DNA of 42,279 nt from Elusimicrobia bacterium CG_4_9_14_3_um_filter_62_55 (GTDB lineage: Bacteria; Elusimicrobiota; Elusimicrobia; UBA1565), in NCBI GenBank assembly GCA_002790095.1, contig PFUL01000183.1, positions 74,287-116,565 on the forward strand. Reading direction: 5' to 3'. Made by a program: the position numbers and the translations under genes. Positions within the stretch are counted from its first letter, which is position 1. Each line of letters opens with the position of its first letter. Shown here in pieces: positions 1 to 7,767 of this stretch. The notes under the pieces are model-generated. The model saw only the letters and a program-made list of their open reading frames with translations. It was not told where the DNA came from and did no database searches.

Positions 1-750
1 CAGCGCTCGGACCTCCGAGAGCGGCATCAAAGAGTCGTTTTCTCCGGAGAGATAGAAGACGGGCCGCGGGGACACTTTGTCGACGTGGTAGTGCGGGCTG
101 AAGGGTTCCGGGTCGGCTCCCAGGCGCCGGCGGATGATCAGCAAGGTCAGCCACACGAACGGAAAATAAGGGAGGTGGAATTTGTTCCGGCAGAACTGTC
201 GGACGACCTCGTTGAACGACCGAAACGGGGATTCCAAGACGCCGCAGCGAATCTCCGGATAGCGCGCCATCGCATGGATCGCCATCGCGGCCCCCATCGA
301 GAGTCCGCAGATCCCTAAACGCTTCACCCAGGACGGGTGCCGATCCTTCAGCACGCGCATCGCCGCGTCGAAATCAAAGGCCTCCAAATATCCGATCGAG
401 GAAAGCCGTCCGGCGCTTTCTCCGTGCGCGCGCGTGTCGAGAAAGAACAGATTGAAGCGGTCGCGCAGCGAGTGAAAACGGCGAAGCATGTCCCCCTTAT
501 TGTCTCCCCAGCCGTGACAGAAGAAGATCGTCGCGTCGGTAGGCGTGTCGGCCCGGACGGTCCACGCGCGCAGCACGACGTCGTCGTGGGTGGCGAACTC
601 GAGGGATTCGTAGGCGATGTCCAACTCCTCGGGGCGGAGCAGGTCGGGAAGCAGATCGGGCGGGTGGAAGACGACGTTGGCTCCCCACCAGCACGCGGCA
701 AAGACGGCGGCGACGAGAACGAACCCCGCCGGGAGCGCCCAGAAGGGCAT
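1..750 (-). CDS. Alpha/beta hydrolase, membrane-anchored (3' end outside window)
   Basis: The frame runs 250 codons from ATG at 750 to the window edge without a stop, so the C-terminus is missing. An N-terminal hydrophobic segment (about residues 4-22) suggests a signal anchor. The alpha/beta-hydrolase hallmarks are an oxyanion-side HGWGDNKGDM (from residue 79), DTRAHGES (105-112) and the nucleophile elbow GLSMG with Ser151. A likely acid is Asp239 in GENDSLMP; the catalytic His must lie beyond the window. The layout resembles BAAT/dienelactone-type serine hydrolases of the YqkD/Bem46 kind. The substrate cannot be told from sequence. Its ATG shares one base with the panB stop (TAATG), so it is probably translated by coupling as the last visible gene of the dapB-folK-panB operon. 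Confidence 0.85.
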   Translation of the reverse strand, partial: MPFWALPAGFVLVAAVFAACWWGANVVFHPPDLLPDLLRPEELDIAYESLEFATHDDVVLRAWTVRADTPTDATIFFCHGWGDNKGDMLRRFHSLRDRFNLFFLDTRAHGESAGRLSSIGYLEAFDFDAAMRVLKDRHPSWVKRLGICGLSMGAAMAIHAMARYPEIRCGVLESPFRSFNEVVRQFCRNKFHLPYFPFVWLTLLIIRRRLGADPEPFSPHYHVDKVSPRPVFYLSGENDSLMPLSEVRAL

Positions 751-1595
751 TACTGGGAGGCGCGGGTTTTCGATGGGCTGGTATAGGTGTGGTCGGGGCC
801 CGGAAAACCGCCCGCGCGAACCTCGGCGGTGTAGCGTTTGATCGCGTCGAGCATGGCAGGTCTTAGATCGGCGTAGCGTTTGACGAATTTCGGGACGGGA
901 CCTGCGCCCATGCCGAGCATGTCGTCGACGACGAGAATCTGGCCGTCGCAGGCTTTGCCCGCCCCGATGCCGATCGTCGGAACGCCGACCTTTTTCGTGA
1001 TCTCCCGGGCGAGCTCCTCGGGAACGGCTTCGAGCACGATCGCGAAAACGCCCGCGCCTTCGAGAATGCGCGCGTCGGTGAGCATCTTGTCGGCTTCTTG
1101 CGGACGACGGCCCTGAACTTTAAACCCGCCGAGCTTGTTGACGGCTTGGGGGGTGAGCCCGAGATGGCCCATGACCGGGACGTTGATTCGGACGAGTTCC
1201 TTGATGACCGGAGCGACCTCGATGCCGCCCTCGAGTTTTACGGCTTCGGCGCCGCCTTCTTTGACGAATCGACCCGCGACCCGCAAAGCCTCAAGAGCGT
1301 CGATCTCGTACGAGAGATAGGGCATGTCTGCGACGAGGAGCGCGCGCGAGTTGCCGCGCGCGACCGCCTTGGTGTGATGGAGCATCTCCTCGGGAGTCAC
1401 CGGAAGCGTGTTCTCGTAGCCGAGCTTGACGTTGGCGACGGAGTCTCCGACCAAGATAACATCGACGCCCGCCTCGTTGACGAGGGCGGCGGTCGGGGCG
1501 TCGTAAGCCGTCAGCGCCACGATGTTCTCGCCCTTGTGCTTCATGTCCAGGAGCGAGCGGGTGGTGACCTTTTTCGAGATAGTCATACGGCTCAT
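750..1595 (-). CDS. panB: 3-methyl-2-oxobutanoate hydroxymethyltransferase
   Basis: PanB transfers a hydroxymethyl group from 5,10-methylene-THF to alpha-ketoisovalerate to form ketopantoate, the first committed step of pantothenate/CoA synthesis in the cytoplasm. The 281-residue protein is close to the usual 260-280. It carries the family signature around YDAPTAALVNEAG and LVGDSV, with metal ligands Asp51 and Asp90 (ADMPY). It also has the KLEGG, GHLGLTPQ and LEAVPEE segments of the TIM barrel. I chose ATG 1595 because it forms an ATGA overlap with the folK stop; a second in-frame ATG lies at 1586. The pairing with folK links folate and pantothenate synthesis, which is common in bacteria. 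Confidence 0.96.
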   Translation of the reverse strand: MSRMTISKKVTTRSLLDMKHKGENIVALTAYDAPTAALVNEAGVDVILVGDSVANVKLGYENTLPVTPEEMLHHTKAVARGNSRALLVADMPYLSYEIDALEALRVAGRFVKEGGAEAVKLEGGIEVAPVIKELVRINVPVMGHLGLTPQAVNKLGGFKVQGRRPQEADKMLTDARILEGAGVFAIVLEAVPEELAREITKKVGVPTIGIGAGKACDGQILVVDDMLGMGAGPVPKFVKRYADLRPAMLDAIKRYTAEVRAGGFPGPDHTYTSPSKTRASQ

Positions 1596-2002
1596 TGTAT
1601 CAATTCTCCCAAATCCGCGAGCGCGGCCTTCACGAAGGTTCTGCGGTGGGCGCCCGGATGCGGCACGCGGAGTATCCGCGTCTTGACGCTCCGACTTCCG
1701 TAGGAGAGCAGATCCAGATCGAGGGGGCGAGGCCGCCAACGGCCGTCGGGCCGCCGTCCGGCCAGGGCTTCCAGGCGCTTGCATTCGACCAGGAGCCCGA
1801 TGGGACTTAACCGGGTTTCCACCTCGGCGACGGCGTTGAGATATTCTCCGCCGGCGTGAGCGCCCATCGGCGCGCTGGCGCGAATCGCGGAGCGGCGCAG
1901 CAGGCGCGTTCCCGGGAGTCGGTCCAGGCCGCGGAACCCGAAACGCAGATGGGCGGCTCGGTCGCCGAGATTGGAGCCCAAAGCGACGCGGCAGCGGGTC
2001 AT
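1592..2002 (-). CDS. folK: 2-amino-4-hydroxy-6-hydroxymethyldihydropteridine pyrophosphokinase
   Basis: FolK (HPPK) transfers pyrophosphate from ATP to hydroxymethyl-dihydropterin in folate biosynthesis. The 136-residue product has the family start VALGSNLGDR, the mid-protein YLNAVAEVET and the signature RPLDLDLLSYG, whose Asp pair binds Mg-ATP. The C-terminal PHPGAHRRTFV corresponds to the usual PHPRxxxRxFV. The protein is a little short for the family (about 160) but all key blocks are present. Both ends overlap neighbours by 4 bases: ATGA with the small membrane gene upstream and with panB downstream. Confidence 0.94.
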   Translation of the reverse strand: MTRCRVALGSNLGDRAAHLRFGFRGLDRLPGTRLLRRSAIRASAPMGAHAGGEYLNAVAEVETRLSPIGLLVECKRLEALAGRRPDGRWRPRPLDLDLLSYGSRSVKTRILRVPHPGAHRRTFVKAALADLGELIQ

Positions 2003-2250
2003 GGGCGTCGAGCGGCGTTTTCAGCGTCGCGATAGGCCCGGTAAAGCAAAGCGACCCCCACCGCGGTGAGAACGAGCGCGGCGGCGTTCCCGACGCGGCC
2101 TTCAAAAACAAAAAGGGTCCAGAGCAGCCAAAAGAGAGCGCCGATCGCCGTCAAAGTGACGAGCAGCATGGCGCCGAAATCCACCGGATCGTAGACCGGT
2201 TCGTTCGGATCGTCCTTCTCATCGAAGAACCGGGCAAGTCGTTCCTTCAT
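1999..2250 (-). CDS. Small two-helix membrane protein, unknown function
   Basis: This 83-residue protein has a charged N-terminus (MKERLARFFDEKDDPNEP) followed by two hydrophobic stretches, about residues 28-52 and 56-74. A short basic tail follows. The start at 2250 is preferred over an upstream ATG at 2307 because it makes an ATGA overlap with the dapB stop. It ends in an ATGA overlap with folK. I do not recognise a family. Position inside the operon suggests co-translation with dapB and folK, not necessarily a related function. Confidence 0.75.
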   Translation of the reverse strand: MKERLARFFDEKDDPNEPVYDPVDFGAMLLVTLTAIGALFWLLWTLFVFEGRVGNAAALVLTAVGVALLYRAYRDAENAARRP

Positions 2251-2957
2251 AGTCCGAGCACGTCCATCATCGAGTAAAGTCCCTTCTTTCCGCGGCGGTG
2301 AAGCCAAAGCGCCGCTTCCAGGGCTCCGCGGGCGAAGACGGCGCGGTCCTCTGCGCGGTGCGTCAATTCCAGGCGCTCATCGGGACCGGCGAAATGCACG
2401 GTGTGTTCCCCGACGACGCGGCCGAGGCGGAGGCTTTCGGCCGGAACCGGCCCGCGGCGTCTTCCCTCCGCGACCGCGGCGGCCAAGCGCACCGCGCTTC
2501 CGGAGGGGGCATCCTTCTTAAGGGTATGGTGGATTTCGAAGACGCCCGCGTCGTAACCGGGGAGCGCGGCGGCCGCCTTTCGGGCGAGCGCGAACAGCAG
2601 ATTCATTCCGGGGCTCATGTTGGGAGAAGCCAAGAGGGGAATTCGGGAGGAGAGCCGCTTTAATTCTCGGAGTTGGGCGGGAGAGAATCCGGTGGTTCCG
2701 GTCACAAAGCCGATGCGCGCGCGCGCGGCGATCCGGGCGAGGGCCAGGGACCCGGCGGGGAGCGAGAAATCGACGACGATGTCGGATTTTTCGGCGAATT
2801 TAAGAGCGCGCTGCAAATCGCAGAATTCGGGTCCCGGCGGACGGCGGCACACGCCTGCGACCAAGGCGAAGCGGCTGTCCGCGGAAACGAGGGTCGCGAT
2901 CGAGCGCCCCATTCGGCCCGTGGCGCCTCCCAGCAGCAGTCGGATCGGTTTCGCCAT
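2247..2957 (-). CDS. dapB: 4-hydroxy-tetrahydrodipicolinate reductase
   Basis: DapB reduces hydroxy-tetrahydrodipicolinate with NAD(P)H in the DAP/lysine pathway, feeding peptidoglycan and lysine. The 236-residue protein has the Rossmann loop GGATGRMG (residues 10-17), VTGTTGF (85-91) and SPNMSPGMNL (111-120). The catalytic block EIHHTLKKDAPSGSA (141-155) matches the family signature, with His144 and Lys148 in the expected H-x3-K spacing. The ATG at 2957 is preferred to an upstream in-frame ATG at 3014 because the Rossmann strand begins at once. A perfect TATAAT lies 6 nt upstream, suggesting a leaderless message. The lysine pathway partner lysA lies about 33 kb away in this window. Confidence 0.95.
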   Translation of the reverse strand: MAKPIRLLLGGATGRMGRSIATLVSADSRFALVAGVCRRPPGPEFCDLQRALKFAEKSDIVVDFSLPAGSLALARIAARARIGFVTGTTGFSPAQLRELKRLSSRIPLLASPNMSPGMNLLFALARKAAAALPGYDAGVFEIHHTLKKDAPSGSAVRLAAAVAEGRRRGPVPAESLRLGRVVGEHTVHFAGPDERLELTHRAEDRAVFARGALEAALWLHRRGKKGLYSMMDVLGL

Positions 2958-2963
2958 CGGCGG

Positions 2964-2969
2964 ATTATA
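2964..2969 (-). promoter_or_regulatory. -10 hexamer TATAAT upstream of dapB
   Basis: A perfect TATAAT sits 6 nt before the dapB ATG. No convincing -35 box is visible at 16-18 bp. If it is active, the transcript would begin at or next to the ATG, giving a leaderless mRNA. Confidence 0.5.
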
Positions 2970-2995
2970 GCTAAATCGATTTGGGAGCGATGCGG

Positions 2996-4699
2996 CTAAT
3001 TCCAATGCACGCAATTCGGCCAGCAGGGCGGCAGCTGCGCCGGCTCGGGCTCGGTTCGGTTGTTGCCGCCGGAGGGCGGTGTGTAGATTGGGGGAGGCGG
3101 GCCGTTCGTGCGGAAACGCCGCGCGATCGACGCCATCACGCTTCGTGAGTAATTTTCTCGCGCGGACGCACCCTTAAGGAGTTCGTTAAAGGTTTCGCGC
3201 TCGCACGCATCAGAAAAGCCGAAGGTCTTCCACTCGTCGGTTTTCGAAACTGCTCCCCGCACGAAACGCCACACGCGGTCGAACTCATCTTCGCTGATTG
3301 AATAGGGGTCGCGACATGCGATCCGGGCGAGCCGGGCGAGTTCCTGATGGCGCGTCGGACCTTGGGGGACGGCACGCGCCGTGGCGGGAGCGGTCGGGGT
3401 CGGGGCGGGACGGGCGGAAGCAGCTTGTTTCGAGACCGCGGAACTGTGTGCCCGCTCGATTATTTCAAGGTCGGAGAAGGGTATATCGTAAATTCCGTTT
3501 CCTGACATCGGCCCACGCGTAGGCCCGCTTCGTGCCGATTCCGAGCCGTATCCACGCCTAGTCGAATTAGAACGCGTCGTTTCCTGCGCGTTCCGTTGCC
3601 GCATCCTCTCTTGACTCTGCTGTATTTCTTCGAGTACGCGGTTCGTTTCATCCGTTTGGGCGCGCATGAACGCGTCCTCTGCAGCTTCCCGCAGTACCTC
3701 GATCGCGTCGAACGGCTCCTCGCGCGATGATTCGTGGGCTCCTTTGGCGAATTCGCGGTGTCGATACACGCTTGGGAGTTGCGTTTCGTAGACAGCGTCC
3801 GGAAAACGGTCCCGAATAAGCTTTGCTTGAGTTCGATAATCGCGGGCCTTCTTCCTGAAATGTTCGATCTGAGCGGGTGTAAACGGGGCTTGCTGACCAT
3901 TGATCGTCTCGTCACGGTTCATGAGTTCGAGCAAGTCCGCTTCCGCTTCGTTTGCAGCGGCTTCCTCTTCCCGCTTTTCGTACGCCCGTCGCACCGGGCG
4001 AAATCCATGATCGTCAAATGCTTTCGTAGTCGCGGCAAAATGCACCGTTTCATGAAGCAAGGAAAGTGCGAGTCGGTCGGCTCCTGGCTCAACTTGGGCT
4101 TTGTCTGTCAAGTTCGCAACGTCCTTGAAGAAGCTGCGGGGGAAAATCAGGATTTGTCTCCCTTGTTGGAAAACTCCGTAGTCCGCTCCCTGATCGGCGG
4201 CCAAGCGTTTCCTGCCCGACGAATCCGTCTCCCAAACGAAGGAAAAGGCAGGGTTCCACCGTGGCGACGTGGACATGATTCCCTGACTTGAAATTGGCGC
4301 CAGATTATAGGCTTTCACCTCCAACTGCAGAATTTGATTTATCGCGTAGGTTGTTTTTGCTTCTGCAATTCGCGCGTCGCGTTTCGCGTCATTCCATGTC
4401 GTCAGGTCGCGCCGGCAAGAAGTGGAGAGATATTCCCACACAAACCGTTGGAAAGCGGAAGTGCCGCAATTTTCGGAAACCATTCCCTCCGAGATCACTT
4501 TTATTTGATTCGCGTTGATAAACTCTTTGTAGAGGGGGCGAGCAGCGTCGATACGATTCTGAATCCTGTCACGGTCAGCTTTGGCTGCTCTTCTGGGTGT
4601 GGGCAGATATTCCCAATCAACCGGGGCAGTCGTCCAACTGCTACGTGCGGGGGAGACCGCCAGCAATGCCCAAAAACAAAGCAGAGGCCTCCGCGTCAT
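2996..4699 (-). CDS. Exported protein with HETVH zincin motif, unknown function
   Basis: This 567-residue protein starts with a signal-peptide-like segment (MTRRPLLCFWALLAVSPARS). A HETVH motif occupies residues 216-220, followed about 30 residues later by NEAEADLLELM (250-260). Glu251 or Glu253 could be the third zinc ligand, as in gluzincins. Then come a helical charged region, a Ser/Thr/Pro/Ala-rich linker (about 380-450) and a C-terminal domain ending in a Pro-rich tail with two late Cys (PPCWPNC). I do not recognise a family, and a metallopeptidase role is inference. Its ATG overlaps the stop of the upstream exported protein (ATGA), so the two are co-translated. The base composition looks less GC-rich than its neighbours. 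Confidence 0.7.
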   Translation of the reverse strand: MTRRPLLCFWALLAVSPARSSWTTAPVDWEYLPTPRRAAKADRDRIQNRIDAARPLYKEFINANQIKVISEGMVSENCGTSAFQRFVWEYLSTSCRRDLTTWNDAKRDARIAEAKTTYAINQILQLEVKAYNLAPISSQGIMSTSPRWNPAFSFVWETDSSGRKRLAADQGADYGVFQQGRQILIFPRSFFKDVANLTDKAQVEPGADRLALSLLHETVHFAATTKAFDDHGFRPVRRAYEKREEEAAANEAEADLLELMNRDETINGQQAPFTPAQIEHFRKKARDYRTQAKLIRDRFPDAVYETQLPSVYRHREFAKGAHESSREEPFDAIEVLREAAEDAFMRAQTDETNRVLEEIQQSQERMRQRNAQETTRSNSTRRGYGSESARSGPTRGPMSGNGIYDIPFSDLEIIERAHSSAVSKQAASARPAPTPTAPATARAVPQGPTRHQELARLARIACRDPYSISEDEFDRVWRFVRGAVSKTDEWKTFGFSDACERETFNELLKGASARENYSRSVMASIARRFRTNGPPPPIYTPPSGGNNRTEPEPAQLPPCWPNCVHWN

Positions 4700-5616
4700 C
4701 GCGCGACCGTAAACTCCCGAGTCGGGGATTTAAGACGGACCTTCTTTTCGATGATCCCGGATGGCGGAATGCGTGCATTGGCGATTAGGATGTTCTCGGC
4801 CAAGATATTCAATGGAAACGGAAGACGCTTCTCCCAAGCGGTGTGGCGCGACGCGAAAATGCTCCCTTCGTAAATAAGCTGAATCCGGTAGCGACCCGCG
4901 CTTTCGAATCGCCAACCTTCCAGGACGCGATAACCCGGAAGGGGATCGAGCAGCCGCATTCCCGTGATCCCATCAGTGACGCGTTTTTTGTCAGCGGCCT
5001 TGAGATCGGCGCGCAGGCGGGAGTACGCGCTCCCGGGGAGTTCTGCATCGCGATCGTCACGGGGATGATCGTCTTCCATGTGCGGGTCGAACCGGACCGA
5101 ATTCCCGTCTAAACGCTCGCCCGGACGCAAAGCGTACCAGAAGCCCACTGCGCCGGGCCTTTGCGGGAATTCGCGCAGATACGGGTTTCCGTTCGTATCG
5201 TAGCGATAGGGTTCGACCGACGGCTCGAACGGCAAGCGGTCCTTTGGCCCCGCTATCGGTTTCCCATCCGGGTCCCAGATGAGGTAACTGAACTCGCTGC
5301 CGGAGAGTCGAGAACGCCCGTCCAGAAGTACGGAGACATCGGCCTCGATGTTGCTGCAGCTTTGATTTTGGAAGGAAATTTGGTGCCAGACGGAATATAT
5401 GGAACCGGACGGAATCGGCCGACTTGAGACTTGTAAATCGAGAGACAGCGGAGCACAGGTCGACTTGCCTCCGTGATCAGGGATCGGGCAAGGCAGTTCG
5501 CAGGCGGGTTCTTCATGAGAAAGGACGAAGGCGTAGAAACCCGCATAAAGCAACGCAGAGGACAGGCCCGCCGCAAGCATTGCCTTGAAAATCGTCGTTC
5601 TTTTCATCATTTTCAC
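4696..5616 (-). CDS. Exported/membrane-anchored protein, unknown function
   Basis: This 306-residue protein has an N-terminal hydrophobic segment (about residues 11-33) after a basic start, then a Cys-containing region (ACELPCPIP, STCAPLSL). The rest looks like a beta-rich extracytoplasmic domain of the kind describing a value or bound (for example SFQNQSCSNIEADV, GRYRIQLIYEG). I do not recognise the family. The chosen start is GTG 5616, with AGGTGAG five bases upstream; ATGs at 5610 and 5607 are alternatives. It overlaps the HETVH protein by ATGA, and the two may work together, for instance as inhibitor or chaperone with enzyme. That pairing is inference. Confidence 0.65.
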   Translation of the reverse strand: MKMMKRTTIFKAMLAAGLSSALLYAGFYAFVLSHEEPACELPCPIPDHGGKSTCAPLSLDLQVSSRPIPSGSIYSVWHQISFQNQSCSNIEADVSVLLDGRSRLSGSEFSYLIWDPDGKPIAGPKDRLPFEPSVEPYRYDTNGNPYLREFPQRPGAVGFWYALRPGERLDGNSVRFDPHMEDDHPRDDRDAELPGSAYSRLRADLKAADKKRVTDGITGMRLLDPLPGYRVLEGWRFESAGRYRIQLIYEGSIFASRHTAWEKRLPFPLNILAENILIANARIPPSGIIEKKVRLKSPTREFTVAR

Positions 5617-5706
5617 GAGGTCTCACCTATAGTTTAGCGCCGTCTACGCCCAGCGAAAGAGGATTTCGACCCAATCAGGCCCGGGCCTGTTGGTCCTCCA
5701 GGGGCC

Positions 5707-7767
5707 TTGATTTCCTATAAATTACCGCCCATCTTTTGGAAAGAAGGGGGGGGGGGAGTCATTTCGGCCGAGGATCCACAGCTCGGGAACGAGGACGACG
5801 AGCGTCTGCTGAGTTTCGTGCAGGGCGCCTGGCGATCCGCGATCCAAGAGAATTTCGAGGGACTTTTCGTCATCGCGACCTTGGTGGGCGTCGGCGCGGT
5901 GCTCTATTTCTTTGATCAAAAAATATCCTTTTTAAACCTCTTCTTTATCCCCGTTTTAGTCGCCGGCTGTTTTATGAACACCCGAAGCGCGGTGCTGGGT
6001 TCTTTGCTGGCGATCGCGTGGGTCTCCTTCTTCGCGGTGCTCGATCCGGACTCCTTCTCCCAGGAAATGGGGCGCATCGGCCTTTATTGGCATCTGCTCA
6101 TCTGGGGGGGATTTCTCGTTCTGACCGGCGCCATCGTGGGGCGCATGACCGAGCGTCTGCGCGCCCGCTACGTGCAGGCGCGCGACGCGTTCCGGAAGGT
6201 CGCCTCGCTGCGCGGCGAACTGCAAAAGACCAACGACCGTCTTGAAGAGCGCAATCTCACCTTGGAGGTGACAAAGGCGAAGGTGGAGTCCGTTTTGTAC
6301 GCGACGATGGACCCTTCCGTGGCGAAGCTGATCATCGACCGTCGGCTGCGCAACGAGAAGCGCTCGATTACGGTGCTTTTCGCGGATTTGGCCGATTTCA
6401 CGAAGACGGCCGAGGGCCGCCCGCCGGAAAGCGTGATCGAGGATCTCAATCGTCTGTTTTCGGAAGTCGAACCGATTTTGACTCAATTCCGCGGTCATCT
6501 CGACAAATACCTCGGCGACGGTCTGATGGCGGAATTCGGCGCTCCGTTTTCGACCCAGCATCACCAACTGCTCGCGGTGATGGCCGGCATGCGGATGCAG
6601 GCGCGGCTCAAGGAAAAACGCTTCCCCGGGGAAATCCGAATCGGGATCGCCAGCGGAACGACGATCGTCGGCTTGGTCGGTTCCGAGCACCGGAAGAATT
6701 ACACGGCGATCGGCGACACGGTCAATCTCGCCTCGCGCCTTGAGGAGATCTGTCCGGTCAACGGGGTTTTGATCGACGAGACCGTTTACGAGCGCGTGTC
6801 TCATTGGTTCAACGCGCGGCGCATCCGCGTGGGACTCAGCGGGGAGGAAACGAAGAACCTGGAAGCCCGGCTGGAATTTCTTCAGGACGCGATCGCGGTC
6901 GCGCCTACTTCCAAGCTCTACCAGGAGGCGGCGAACCTGTGTTCGGATCTCGGCGACATGAGCCGCGCCTTGGATTTCCACCGCAAGGCGCTGGAGCTCG
7001 ATCCCACGCAGCAGGAGCCGCAGCAGCGCGCGATCACGGCGGCGCTCCTGACCGGGGAGGAGCGCGGGTTCGTGACGGTGAAGGGGAAGAAGGAGCGCGT
7101 CGCGGTGTTCGAGGTGATCGGGCTGCGCGATCCCTTGGACGATCCGAAGCGGGTTCCGACCTCTCTGGCCGAGAGCTTCGCGAGCGCGAGCAAGGGATTG
7201 TGGCTGCCGCGGGAGCAGGTCCTCTCGGTCGAAGCCGTCGAGGGTTCGATCGGCCACGCGGCGATCGTCGCTGCGATTTCCAGCGCGATGGGCCGGAAGG
7301 CCGGACTGGACGAGCGCGAATTACGGGATTTGATTCTCGCGGCGTTCCTGCACGACATCGGAAAGCGCAGCGTGCCCGAATACCTGCTCGCGCGCGAGGG
7401 TCTCATGCGGGATTTGCCGCCTCAAGACCAGGAATTGATCCGCTCGCACGTCGAGGAGGCGGAGACGGTGATCTCCGATTGGGGTTTGCCCCGCTCGGAA
7501 ACGATGCTGCGCGCGATCCGGGAGCATCACGAACGGCCCGACGGCTCCGGATACCCCAGGGGACTGGAAGGCGCGGACATTTGCATCGAAGCCCGGATCA
7601 TTCAGATCGCCGACACCTATGAGACGCTTACCGGGTGGCGTCCCTTTCAGGAGCCGCTGACGCCCCGCGCGGCGGTCGAGGAGATCCGCCGCGAAGCCGA
7701 CGAAGGCGGATGCGACGCGAAACTCGCGGAAATATTTCTCGAGTTGATGAAGAAAACGGTCGCCTAG
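5707..7767 (+). CDS. Membrane-bound class III nucleotide cyclase fused to HD-GYP phosphodiesterase
   Basis: One 686-residue polypeptide. Residues about 50-145 hold three or four membrane helices, followed by a coiled coil (about 150-195). A class III cyclase domain (about 215-375) has metal aspartates Asp227 (LFADLADFT) and Asp271 (DKYLGDGLMAEFG), Lys267, and YTAIGDTVNLASRLE with Asn340 and Arg344. The Lys plus Thr333 pair is common in bacterial adenylate cyclases. A TPR-like stretch (about 400-440) leads to an HD-GYP domain with HDIGK (549-553), His581 and HHERPDGSGYP (607-617). Such domains hydrolyse c-di-GMP. The start is uncertain: TTG 5707 is the open choice, but an ATT at 5761 directly follows a strong poly-G Shine-Dalgarno, and the 10-G run could hide an indel. 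The stop overlaps the convergent M48 gene in a CTAG. Confidence 0.9.
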   Translation: MISYKLPPIFWKEGGGGVISAEDPQLGNEDDERLLSFVQGAWRSAIQENFEGLFVIATLVGVGAVLYFFDQKISFLNLFFIPVLVAGCFMNTRSAVLGSLLAIAWVSFFAVLDPDSFSQEMGRIGLYWHLLIWGGFLVLTGAIVGRMTERLRARYVQARDAFRKVASLRGELQKTNDRLEERNLTLEVTKAKVESVLYATMDPSVAKLIIDRRLRNEKRSITVLFADLADFTKTAEGRPPESVIEDLNRLFSEVEPILTQFRGHLDKYLGDGLMAEFGAPFSTQHHQLLAVMAGMRMQARLKEKRFPGEIRIGIASGTTIVGLVGSEHRKNYTAIGDTVNLASRLEEICPVNGVLIDETVYERVSHWFNARRIRVGLSGEETKNLEARLEFLQDAIAVAPTSKLYQEAANLCSDLGDMSRALDFHRKALELDPTQQEPQQRAITAALLTGEERGFVTVKGKKERVAVFEVIGLRDPLDDPKRVPTSLAESFASASKGLWLPREQVLSVEAVEGSIGHAAIVAAISSAMGRKAGLDERELRDLILAAFLHDIGKRSVPEYLLAREGLMRDLPPQDQELIRSHVEEAETVISDWGLPRSETMLRAIREHHERPDGSGYPRGLEGADICIEARIIQIADTYETLTGWRPFQEPLTPRAAVEEIRREADEGGCDAKLAEIFLELMKKTVA

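Noticed and set aside
750-2111. A 453-residue PanB-containing frame starting at 2111
   Set aside because: The first 172 residues overlap folK in another frame and are low-complexity; the ATGA overlap at 1595 and the PanB length mark the true start.
5956-7257. 433-codon open frame antisense to the cyclase/HD-GYP gene
   Set aside because: It is a shadow of the sense gene with intact catalytic motifs; no ribosome-binding site or domain.
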